DNA from: Zancudomyces culisetae
Lineage: Eukaryota > Kickxellomycota > Harpellomycetes > Harpellales > Legeriomycetaceae
Direction of reading: 5' to 3'
Length of the DNA stretch: 17,864 nucleotides
Assembly: GCA_001969505.1 (NCBI GenBank)
Contig: LSSK01001817.1
Span: 1-17,864 of the forward strand
The notes under the pieces were generated by a model that saw only the letters and a list, made by a program, of their open reading frames with translations, ran no database searches and had not been told where the DNA came from. Positions 8,768-17,864 of the stretch are shown here, piece after piece. Every line of letters starts with the position of its first letter. Position 1 is the first letter of the stretch. Both the position numbers and the translations under genes were made by a program.

Positions 8768-8781
8768 TGACCAATTGGTCA
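8768..8781. promoter_or_regulatory. Perfect 14-base palindrome TGACCAATTGGTCA
   Basis: TGACCAATTGGTCA equals its own reverse complement and carries CCAAT on both strands. A further TTGGTCA half-site occurs ten bases downstream. It could be a dimeric factor site or an overlapping pair of CCAAT boxes serving either divergent gene. Confidence 0.4.
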
Positions 8782-9256
8782 CTTGAAACATTGGTCATAT
8801 TATATTAAATAATTGCAAGAATATAAATCTTTTTTTTATCTTTTAGTAAAGACTGAAAGTCCGTAAATCATCGAAAATTGCCCCTTGCATATTTCGAACA
8901 TATCAACCAGAATAAAAGTAACCAGAATTGGTAATCTGTTGCTGGGAAATGCTCAACTTCCTAGATTGATTTAGATAACATTCAAAATCTTGTTTAATTC
9001 TCACCAGAGCTATTGAGAAAATAATATACGAAAATGAACAATGCACCAATAGATAGTCTCTAAAAATATTGGAAACGCATCATCAAGAAACTTGTGGTTA
9101 GCCATTGGTATGAGCTTCATCAAAAAGTAAAAGTTTTACAGGTTTCCTGCGTCTAATTGGGAGGAAGAGGCTAAAAAAAAATGTTGGTGTACGGAAGAGG
9201 CGGAAGGCTATGAATGGGTCAGTTTCAGTAATAAACTCAAACAATACATGACCGTA

Positions 9257-9290
9257 TTTTTCCGCCATGTCAAAAAAGCATGGCGAAAAA
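9257..9290. repeat. Inverted repeat / bulged hairpin upstream of the acyl-CoA synthetase gene
   Basis: TTTTTCCGCCATG and CATGGCGAAAAA flank a nine-base loop. The arms pair over 12 bases with one unpaired C. It lies about 170 bases before the ATG. Confidence 0.75.
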
Positions 9291-9372
9291 AAAAAGGGGA
9301 GCAGGCCAGTTCAACTTATAAATCCGTATACATCACCTGGATTTTTGGATCTAAGCACTTCTTGGAAAATAT

Positions 9373-9379
9373 TATATAA
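9373..9379 (+). promoter_or_regulatory. TATA box of the acyl-CoA synthetase gene
   Basis: TATATAA lies 85 bases upstream of the ATG at 9464, a usual fungal TATA-to-start distance. Confidence 0.5.
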
Positions 9380-9463
9380 GGTAACGTTTTTCTGGCGAGT
9401 TCATTTAATAAACAAAAAAACCCTAGTTAAAAGTTAGTATTGTAATTTTGCGACCGAAACGCC

Positions 9464-11587
9464 ATGGTGACTAAATATTCAAAGGAATTAACTAATGCTC
9501 AACCAGTTGAGGGGGAATCAAAGGTATTTCAAGACAGCAATAATAGCTCTGTATATTTATTTTGAGCAGTTTACCGTATACTTTGCTTGTTTTGGTAGCT
9601 TAAATTATATATATATACATATATTTCTCTAAGAATTTATTATTTATATGTAAAATAGCCCATCTCAAATCTGTACATTGGTGACGCGGAGCCGAAATTG
9701 TGTCCTGAGAATGTAAAAAATCTGATTGAAAGCTATAGTGTAGCAATGGAACGGCATGGAGAGAATCACAAAGTCTTTGGGTATAAACCAAAGATTGATG
9801 ACAAGGGGAATTTTGGACCTTTTAAACATTTTACCTACAAAGAATTTCAAAAGCGCTTTAGAGACTTTGGTTCCGGTTTGCTACTAAATGGAGTCCATAG
9901 CGGAGATTTCATTGGTATTTTCTCCAAGAACTGTATTGAGTGGATTGTTACCGAATATGCTGGACTGAATTATGATTTGATTTCTGTGCCATTGTATGAT
10001 ACGCTTGGAGAGGAGGCCATGGTTCACATTATAAATGAGTCTGATGTAAAAACAGTTGTGTGCCCTGGTGATAAAGTTCCAGCTCTAGTAAAAATATATG
10101 AGCAGGTGAAACACATGCTTCACACGATCGTTGTTATTGGTGAGCTTGAACAGGATTTGAAAGAAAAGGCCGAACAGGCTGGCCTCAAGGTATTGATTTT
10201 TAGCGAAGTAGAGGAACAAGGAGCTAAGAATCCAAATGACTACCAAACAAAGGCCACAATGGACTCAATAGTAACAATCTGTTACACAAGTGGAACAACA
10301 GGAATGCCTAAGGGTGTGGTGCTTACACAAAAGAACTTTTTGTGTCAAATTGAAGGACTCAGTTTTATCATTGAGAAAAAAGTAGTATGTAACATTGGTC
10401 CTGAAGACTCATACCTATCAGTGTTACCATTGGCACACGTACTGGAACGATTTATTATCCACATGCTGGCCTATAGAGGTGCTCTCATTTGCTTTTCTCG
10501 CGGGGATATTACCAAGATGGTTGACGACATTCGTGAACTCAAACCTACCATCTTTGTTGGAGTTCCAAGAATATTCACAAGAATCAGAGGAAGAGTAATT
10601 AGTGAAATAAAAAAGAAGGGCACTATTGTCTCAAAAATGTTTGAAATGGGGTACAATGCTAAAAAGGAAAACCTCAGAGCCGGATCACAAAATCATTGGC
10701 TATGGGACAGACTCGTCTTTAACAAAATCAGAGAGCAGCTTGGCGGGAGAATCAAGCTTATTGTTTCTGGCTCGGCTCCAATTTCAACTGAGGTTCTGGA
10801 GTTTATGAAAATATGCTTCAACTGCCAGGTAGTTGAGGGGTATGGTTTGACTGAAACCACTGGTGTTACATGTCTTAGTTTTGCAAGCGATAACGACTCT
10901 GGAACTGTCGGTGGTCCTTTCCCAACTGCCCTCGTAAAGTTGGCCGACGTTCCTGACATGAATTATCTTACCACCGATAAGCCTTATCCAAGGGGTGAGA
11001 TTTTGCTGGGTGGAAACCCTATTGCAAGTGGATACTACAAACAGCCCGAGAGGACTGCTGAAGCATTTACAAGCGATGGTTGGTTCCGCACTGGGGATAT
11101 TGGTATGATTGATGACAAGGGTAGAGTACGGATCATTGATCGCAAGAAGAATCTATTCAAGTTGTCTCAAGGTGAATATGTCGCTCCAGACAAGATTGAA
11201 AATACATATTCCGATAACCCAATCGTCACTGCATCGTTTGTATATGGCGATTCACTCAAATCGTACTTGGTTGCAGTTATTGTGCCAGAACCACCAAATC
11301 TAAAGAAATTCTTGAAAGAAAGGTCGATTTCGTTTGATGAAGATGCAAGCGTTGAGCAATTGTGTACCGAATCAAAGATTAGAAAGGCAGTAGTAGCTGA
11401 GTTGAATGCATTTGGTAGAGCAAGAGGACTCAAAGGGTTTGAATGTATTAAGAATGTACACCTCGAACCCAAACAGTTTGAGGTTGGGGAGATACTGACA
11501 CCAGCAATGAAACTCAAACGACACGAGGCAAAGGTGGTTTATGAAAACGTTATCAACGAGTTATACGCCGAAATTGGTGATGTCTAG
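9464..11587 (+). CDS. Long-chain acyl-CoA synthetase (fatty acid-CoA ligase), two exons
   Basis: Exon 1 is 9464-9523 (20 codons, MVTKYSKELTNAQP..., ATG in GCCATGG); the intron 9524-9658 (GTATTT...TAG) is phase 0; exon 2 is 9659-11587. Total 662 residues, typical of the family. The enzyme forms acyl-AMP then acyl-CoA from fatty acid, ATP and CoA. Motifs in order: DTLGEEA, the AMP-binding loop YTSGTTGMPKGV (about residue 229), LPLAHVLER, YGLTETTG, then the fatty acyl-CoA synthetase signature from GWFRTGDIG through IIDRKKNLFKLSQGEYVAP (about residues 494-525), and a C-terminal LTPAMKLKR with the adenylation-half lysine. YDTLGEEA is more like ACSL/plant LACS than yeast Faa1. There is no C-terminal SKL, so no PTS1 peroxisome signal (the end is GDV). 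CTG encodes a conserved Leu in EVLEFM. It is divergent from the HAUS2-like gene and convergent with TRM61. Confidence 0.95.
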
Positions 11588-11707
11588 GCGGCCAAACTAT
11601 ACATTTTTATATACTAAATTCTCTATTATAGCTTTTGTTATTACACTAAACTTGTTTTAATTTTTATTTATTAATCCTTATAATAATACGCAATGCACAC
11701 CATGTCA

Positions 11708-11922
11708 TCAGATCCCGCTAATATCCTTTAAAATCGCAACTTCAATATGGATGTGTACACTAATATATCCTGCCTTTCCTGTTAGTTTACGTTCACCTGC
11801 TTTACGGATCTCTGGTTTGGCACATTTACTGAGTAGTTTATTTTCAGATTGAACCAAAAATTGATCCAGAGTTAACTCTCTGGGTTTTTCGGCATCCCAA
11901 AATGCTACTGTACCAGAGAAAT
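11708..11922 (-). other. Orphan coding-like exon, about 70 codons, unidentified
   Basis: On the minus strand, after ACATCAG, a frame stays open from 11922 to a TGA at 11710-11708. It begins DFSGTVAFWDAEKPRELTLD and includes LLSKCAKPEIRK and GYISVHIHIEV; this is denser in mixed residues than the AT-rich spacers usually give. There is no ATG in frame and a TAA lies just before the AG, so it would have to be a last exon or a gene remnant. It lies between the convergent 3' ends of the acyl-CoA synthetase and TRM61 genes, 104 bases beyond the TRM61 stop on the same strand. TRM61 already has its normal family end. I do not recognise the protein. Confidence 0.35.
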
Positions 11923-12026
11923 CTGATGTATATTACTAATGTAAAAAAAAAGGCTTGGCTCTTTATTGCGAGAAAAAAAACCTTGAAACAAAACAAGTCA
12001 TAGCAAAAAAAGGCAAAAAGAAATGA

Positions 12027-13615
<1,589 letters not shown>

Positions 13616-13696
13616 GATTAATCTATACGTTGATTTTATAGCCGCTTTTTTATTACTCTGAAACCTAAAAACGCGAGTTTGAAGGTTTTTGAGCAT
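13616..13696 (-). other. In-frame upstream extension of TRM61 resembling a mitochondrial presequence
   Basis: An ATG at 13696-13694 is in frame with the TRM61 start, with no stop between. The 27 residues begin MLKNLQTRVFRFQ and continue with SNKKAAIKSTYRLI: seven Lys/Arg, no Asp or Glu, as in matrix-targeting leaders. The shorter start aligns with family N-termini, so this would be an alternative form. An out-of-frame ATG at 13724 opens a 19-codon upstream ORF overlapping it. Confidence 0.4.
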
Positions 13697-14284
13697 AATA
13701 TAATATTTCGGTAGAAAAACGCATCCTTTCAAAATTTTTTTTTACTTAAATCCATAAAATCAAACTTTTTTTTTCACCAACTGATGCGACTTTTTTTCCG
13801 CAAAAACCATTCAAAAAATTAAACTTTACTCCCAATTAACAAAACAGAAACTAGAAACATTCCACAAGATGAAGGACACTATTTCAAAAAAGAACCAAAT
13901 GAAAGTATAGACCATTTTGTGGAGAAGTGTATAAATGAGCTTGTTATGAACTCTACAATTCAAAAGTACACTAGTGGCCATTGCACTGATATCTCATAGC
14001 AGCAGAATACGAAAATCATGGCAATAATTTCGGACGGGGGGGGTGTGGCTTGATAGCAAAGTACATCCGTTTTAGAGAAACGCTCATAAATCGTCTGGCT
14101 CCCTTTCAAATATAGCTTCGCTTTCTTTATTCGAGATGAAAAACATTGGGGAATCTCTATTACTATGCTTAAATATCAGAGGTGCTGATTCATCCTGGAA
14201 CTATATCTAATATTCCATCCGAAAACAATTGATATATATTAATGTTTTGGGACTAGATGGACCCGTACCTTTATTTAGAAAAAA
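13697..14284. other. Spacer between TRM61 and the SCOC-like gene
   Basis: Holds the presumed TRM61 promoter, with T-rich runs and TTTTTTTCCGCAAAAA (about 13790-13806), and the 3' end of the SCOC-like gene. A minus-strand exon-like stretch (14194-14084) and a shorter ATG-poor plus-strand stretch (about 13833-13999) are open but unassigned. A run of eight or more G lies near 14036-14043. Confidence 0.5.
14084..14194 (-). other. Exon-like open stretch, 36 codons, unidentified
   Basis: After TTCCAG at 14195 a minus-strand frame runs DESAPLIFKHSNRDSPMFF to a TGA at 14086-14084, ending EAIFEREPDDL. A consensus-like donor AAAG/GTACGG lies at about 14270, just after the SCOC-like stop, so a 3' UTR intron or a terminal exon of an overlapping transcript is possible. 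No ATG is in frame until the middle. Product unknown. Confidence 0.25.
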
Positions 14285-14677
14285 TCAGCTGAACACACTC
14301 GAATTCATCATATTTTCAACATAATTCTTCAACACCTGGTTCTGTTTTTTTGTTTTTTCGTTAACTTTTTTTATCTCCTCCAGCTTCTTTATTTTTTCTA
14401 CAAAATTAAAAGTGGTAATTAGCAAGCTATTAGCGTTTTAATCGCATTTTATGTGCATCAAGTATCTCCAAGAAACAAAGTCTTACGTATTGTATAGACA
14501 TATTTCTTATAAAGCGCTTTTTTTAAAGAGTCTTACCTTTGAGCTCGTCTAGTTTGGTGTAGAAGCTGTTTGTTTCGAGACTATTGAGGAGTGCATTAGC
14601 GGATTTGTAAAAAGCTTATCTTATTTTGAATCATAGCTACAATCTACTATTTACCTCAAATCGTTATTATCCATCAT
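14285..14677 (-). CDS. SCOC/Slo1-like short coiled-coil protein, three small exons
   Basis: Exons: 14677-14655 (23 nt), 14580-14537 (44 nt), 14397-14285 (113 nt); introns 74 and 139 nt, GTAAAT/GTAAGA donors, both TAG acceptors; intron 1 has GCTAATG as a likely branch. The product is 59 residues: MMDNNDL, SLETNSFYTKLDELK, then a basic coiled coil, and the end KQNQVLKNYVENMMNSSVF. This matches the SCOC core (ENQVLGQYIENLMSASSVF in animals). SCOC and yeast Slo1 are small homodimeric coiled coils that bind Arl-family GTPases at the Golgi and related membranes. The conserved motif sits at the extreme C-terminus, and the product is somewhat shorter than usual (about 80). The frame requires exactly these joins: other acceptors for exon 2 give stops. 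It lies between formin and TRM61 on the same strand. Confidence 0.8.
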
Positions 14678-15248
14678 TTCTCGTTCTATTTACAATAATT
14701 TGATCATATATTGAATGATTCTCTGGCTAGTTCATCGAAAAAGCGCCTTTTCACTTTTCGCTAGCTTTTTATGGGATTTTGAAAACTCAACTTATTTTCG
14801 CAAACATTCCACCCTTCCTTCCTCCCTCACCTAAATTCAGGATTTTGGCATTAAGGGTAATTTCAAATCTCTGGTTTCTATTGGCTGCCTTCAAATCAAA
14901 TAGGATTACCCAAACATCCTACCCAGCGCCTGAAGAGCTAAGTACACTAAAGAGGTTAAGCATGGTGCTATTCAATATGGGTTGCTTCCCACCTTATAGA
15001 ATAATATTTTACGAAAACCTAGACATATTTAGTTTACATCCCTATACTAGACTGTAAAAAGGAGTACATAATTCACCGAATGCCTACAATTACAAGTGCT
15101 ATAGTTAAGTAGTATCAGTTTTTTTTGCTTTCTGCAACTAAAACCACGTAACAGCCAATTCTTTAAATATTTTACATAAATTTGGGTTGCCACGAGAAAC
15201 CAAATAACTCATAAAAAACACTACTTTTTCTGCTGTTTCCCTATCTAA
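14678..15248. other. Spacer between the SCOC-like gene and formin
   Basis: Contains the presumed SCOC promoter and the formin 3' end. A plus-strand frame is open at 14779-15057 but its first ATG comes late (about 14960), it matches nothing I know, and no splice structure was found. Nothing else is evident. Confidence 0.5.
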
Positions 15249-17864
15249 TTATAAAGAATAGTTAATGACAGAGTCGAGCAGCTCTTCAGCCCTTATTTCT
15301 GTATCTGTAGACTCGCTGTCAGCACCAGTAGAAACTATGGGTGTTGGTTTCACATTTTCTTTTGAATCAGATACGCCTTGTTTAGTGTGTTCGTTTTCAT
15401 AATCAATGGTCTTTGTTGGGCTCGTAAGACTATTTGGAGGTTCTTTTAGGTGCGACACTAATCGGTCTAGACTTTTCAAGCTCTCAGAAGTATTACTCAG
15501 CTCCACTCCATTCCTGCTAAAACCTGTGTCTATTCTCTGTTGATTTGCTAAGAGTGCTTTCGCTTCATTTTTCTTTCGTCTTGCTATTCTTTCCTCTATG
15601 GCCCGTCGGCTTTTTTCAGCTCGCTCAGCCCTCTCTTTTTCCCTTTTATTATCATTCATAGCCTTATCGCATGATAATAAGAAGGTCCTTATTGATCCAA
15701 AAAACATTTCCGGCGATGTTTTTTTGGGTTTTTCGCAAAACTCACTGGCAACTTTTGAGTAGAGCTGTTCCATTGTCTTGAAATCGGCCACAATAATTTT
15801 ATAATGCATACTTATTTTGTCAAATGATTTTTTCATTTTTTCTAGGTAAATTTTCAAATGCGTTAGTTTATGGTTATCCCCAGTCAACTCTGCTTTGGGT
15901 TTTACTTCAGAGGGAAGATCCAAGGAACCCACACTGATATATTTATTCATATTTTCTTCAGACTCGTAGCCACTGCTGTAATCATCGCTATATGAGAGTT
16001 CAGAAATGTTTTCCTCAACAACTCTGATTTCATTTTCAAAATCTCGAATACCTGCTTTCATCGAGTTAAGGCTTAATTTCATCTCACTCAGCGAAACCCG
16101 ACAGCCAGGGTCCAGATCTTCTAACCGCTCTCTAAACCGCAGCATATCTGGGTTTGAATCCTCTAGATACTTCATGATTAAATGGAGAAGCGTAGTTTTG
16201 TTGCCAATATCCTTTGTATCAGCTATTTTATTTAGTGAATTCAGCCTAAATCCAAATGCCCCACCACGGAAGGATGTTCCGTTCATAAAGTTGCCGATTA
16301 TCAACACCAATACCAGAAATTGTTTAAACTCGACACACTCATCGAGGCTAATCGAGGCTCGTGTCACTGCATCGATATCCTAATGTGGTTAAAGTTTAAA
16401 AATGCCTTTTTCTCAGTTCTTGTTTCATAAAACCCGATTAATTGCAATATATATCTAGATAAACGCCCCTCCCTCTTTGTCTTTAAAAAAAATATCAAAA
16501 ATCATAATGCCATAAATAGTCAAAGTAAATGAAAAATACCTACCTTGATTAATTCTTTCCTATTTGTATCCCAATTTGCTCGAAATCCCAAACACCTTAG
16601 CCTGTACTCAATTCTATCGATTCTTGACAATTCTAGGACAAACCTGTCAGCCTGTGCCAGGTCTTCCTTTCTGTTCTTGTATTCTATCAGCAATGCTTTC
16701 TACAAAATTTGTTGGTGGGAAATGTTTTTTCAGCATCAAACAATACTATTATCTTATGCCTACACCTATACTAACAAATACAAGTCTTTTTAATGGTTTA
16801 CATACCTCTTCAGGAGAAGCAACACATTTTTTAAGTTGTGATAGGACAAATGGCGTAAGGAAAACATCATCTACTACCAGAACCCTTTTTGCTATTTGCT
16901 TGCAGGTCATATTTTTCATCTGTCCCAACACAATATCTAATTTATAGCAATAAAATAACATCGTTAGTACCCACCTTTAATCATAGCTCAATACCTGACT
17001 ATAAATAGATACTTACTAACATTGTGTGCCCGTTTTTTTGTAAGTACAGACACATCTTTCTTTTCCACAACGTTTTTCCTCTTTTTCAACTCTAGAACAT
17101 ATTTAGCAATTATATGTATTTATTTACTCTCACTTTGTTTCTTATATAGATAATTGTGATGACTATAAAATTTGTTTTGATTGCATTACCTTTTAATGTA
17201 AATGCCTTTTTGGCCAAAAAAAGCCTTTCTATTTCATCGAAAAGACCATTTTTGCCCATTAGCATTTCGAGCTCGGATTCGTTAATCCCAAAGTTCAAAA
17301 GATGAGCCCAAAAGCTTCCAGTGGTACCCTTCTTATCGATTTTTTCCAAATGCATCTGTTTCAATTTTACCTTTGGAATGGTATTTACCATCTTCCTAGC
17401 GTCTATATGTTGTTAAAATACACGACTGAAAAAAAGAGTGATTTCAAAGAAAGGTATTATTATAAAATACAGATAATCTGTAACCAATTACCTTGATCTA
17501 GTAATGAGCTGGTAATCGATGCCTTAACTGCTGATGAGAGCGGCGGCGGCGGCGGCGGCGGAGGAGGAGGAGGTGGAGGAGGAGGTGGAGGTGGAGGTGG
17601 AGGAGGAGGTGGTGGGGGAGGTGGGGCTGAGGGAGGTGGTAGAGGAAGAGTGGAAGGTGGTGGTGCCTGTGCTTGTACTATTTGCTCTTGTAGGGTTAAA
17701 GACTCCTGTTCTTGCTGAAGTTTCACTTTTTCTTCGAAATTCAGCTGTGTTTCTAAATCATTCTCAACATGCTGCTCTCTTCTACGTCCCAGGTTTTTAG
17801 AGTTTTTAGCCCTCTCTCTACTAGGTGATTTACGCCTTAACTGGGCTAAATTCTTGGATGTTTG
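15249..17864 (-). CDS. Formin (FH1-FH2), 5' partial, six exons in window
   Basis: Exons: 17864-17492 (open at the window edge), 17402-17190, 17091-17017, 16936-16806, 16699-16544, 16379-15249; 692 residues visible. All five introns end in TAG. Order: a basic, Gln/Glu-rich coiled coil; FH1 with 28 consecutive prolines; then FH2 from about residue 125 to 585. FH2 landmarks: VKLKQMHLEKI and SFWAH (lasso), KKRAHNVNIVLGQMK (knob), LTPFVLSQL, LAQADRFVLELSRI, LVLVLIIGNFMNGTSFRGGA, GFRLNSLNKIADTK, TTLLHLIMKYLE. An acidic and Ser-rich insert (SYSDDYSSGYESEENMN) interrupts the coiled-coil/post part. The tail after FH2 is Lys/Arg/Glu-rich and ends RAEELLDSVINYSL, only loosely like a DAD. Formins nucleate and elongate unbranched actin using profilin-actin bound to FH1. 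The lasso has Leu where MHW is usual. The GTPase-binding N-terminus is outside the window. Confidence 0.95.
17541..17624 (-). repeat. 28-codon proline run in formin FH1
   Basis: Eighty-four bases encode 28 prolines without a break. The 3' end is a pure (CCG)n block; the rest mixes CCT, CCA and CCC. It is a GC-rich island in an AT-rich region and a likely slippage site; the exact length depends on assembly quality. Confidence 0.9.

Larger units (their letters stand above)
7560..9463. other. 1.9 kb divergent spacer, gene content unresolved
   Basis: It lies between the starts of the HAUS2-like gene (-) and the acyl-CoA synthetase gene (+), far longer than the other spacers. The part at about 7780-8400 is less AT-rich and holds several short open stretches on both strands (7782-7898 +, 7947-8078 +, 8190-7921 -) that I cannot assign; a decayed or fast-evolving gene is possible. 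The rest holds a TGACCAATTGGTCA palindrome, a TCACGTGA box, a hairpin and a TATA element. Confidence 0.5.

Noticed and set aside
11167-11517. Minus-strand 116-codon frame
   Set aside because: Antisense shadow of the conserved C-terminal half of the acyl-CoA synthetase.
13833-13999. Plus-strand open stretch with DHFVEKCINELVMNST
   Set aside because: No ATG until late, no clear upstream exon or donor, and no family match; kept only as unexplained.
14925-15000. 5S rRNA-like words (GAGGTTAAGCATGGTG, ATGGGTTGCTTCCC)
   Set aside because: They recall the 5S internal promoter, but the arms do not pair and the flanking conserved parts are missing; probably chance.
14779-15057. Plus-strand 92-codon frame
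   Set aside because: It begins at a TTG, the first ATG is two thirds in, the content is AT-rich spacer-like and nothing is recognised.
16006-16383. Plus-strand 125-codon frame
   Set aside because: Antisense to the FH2 core exon of formin.

Overview
The window is nuclear DNA of a eukaryote, most likely a fungus. It is AT-rich, has short spliceosomal introns (74-203 nt), and carries genes of general fungal or eukaryotic type with many low-complexity insertions. CTG sits at a conserved leucine position of the acyl-CoA synthetase, so this is not a CUG-Ser yeast. Nineteen introns in 18 kb and an augmin-like subunit argue against a typical budding yeast and favour an early-diverging (zygomycete- or chytrid-grade) fungus. 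That placement is inference.

Left part (1-3648, + strand): the 3' part of an intronless, repeat-riddled gene ending in a degenerate GATA-type zinc finger; a roughly 1 kb spacer full of short tandem repeats; then an intronless VPS37-like ESCRT-I subunit whose mod_r domain is split by Ser/Thr, Asn and Gln/Ser tracts.

Middle (3751-7559, - strand): a five-exon gene for V-ATPase subunit H (VMA13), and upstream of it a three-exon coiled-coil gene that resembles augmin subunit 2 (HAUS2/AUG2). A 1.9 kb divergent spacer follows (7560-9463), with palindromes, an E-box, a hairpin and several unexplained open stretches. The + strand long-chain acyl-CoA synthetase (9464-11587) has a 20-codon first exon.

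Right part (12027-17864, - strand): a six-exon TRM61 (tRNA m1A58 methyltransferase catalytic subunit) with an in-frame upstream ATG that would add a mitochondrial-type leader; a 59-codon, three-exon SCOC/Slo1-like gene that single-frame ORF searches miss; and the FH1-FH2-C-terminal part of a formin (six exons here, N-terminus beyond the window) with 28 consecutive prolines.

The genes are not an operon or an obvious cluster. By theme they cover endosome/vacuole/Golgi traffic (VPS37, VMA13, SCOC), cytoskeleton (formin, augmin-like), lipid activation, tRNA modification and transcription. Exon joins were worked out by hand from frame, splice signals and family similarity; 18 of the 19 inferred introns end in TAG.
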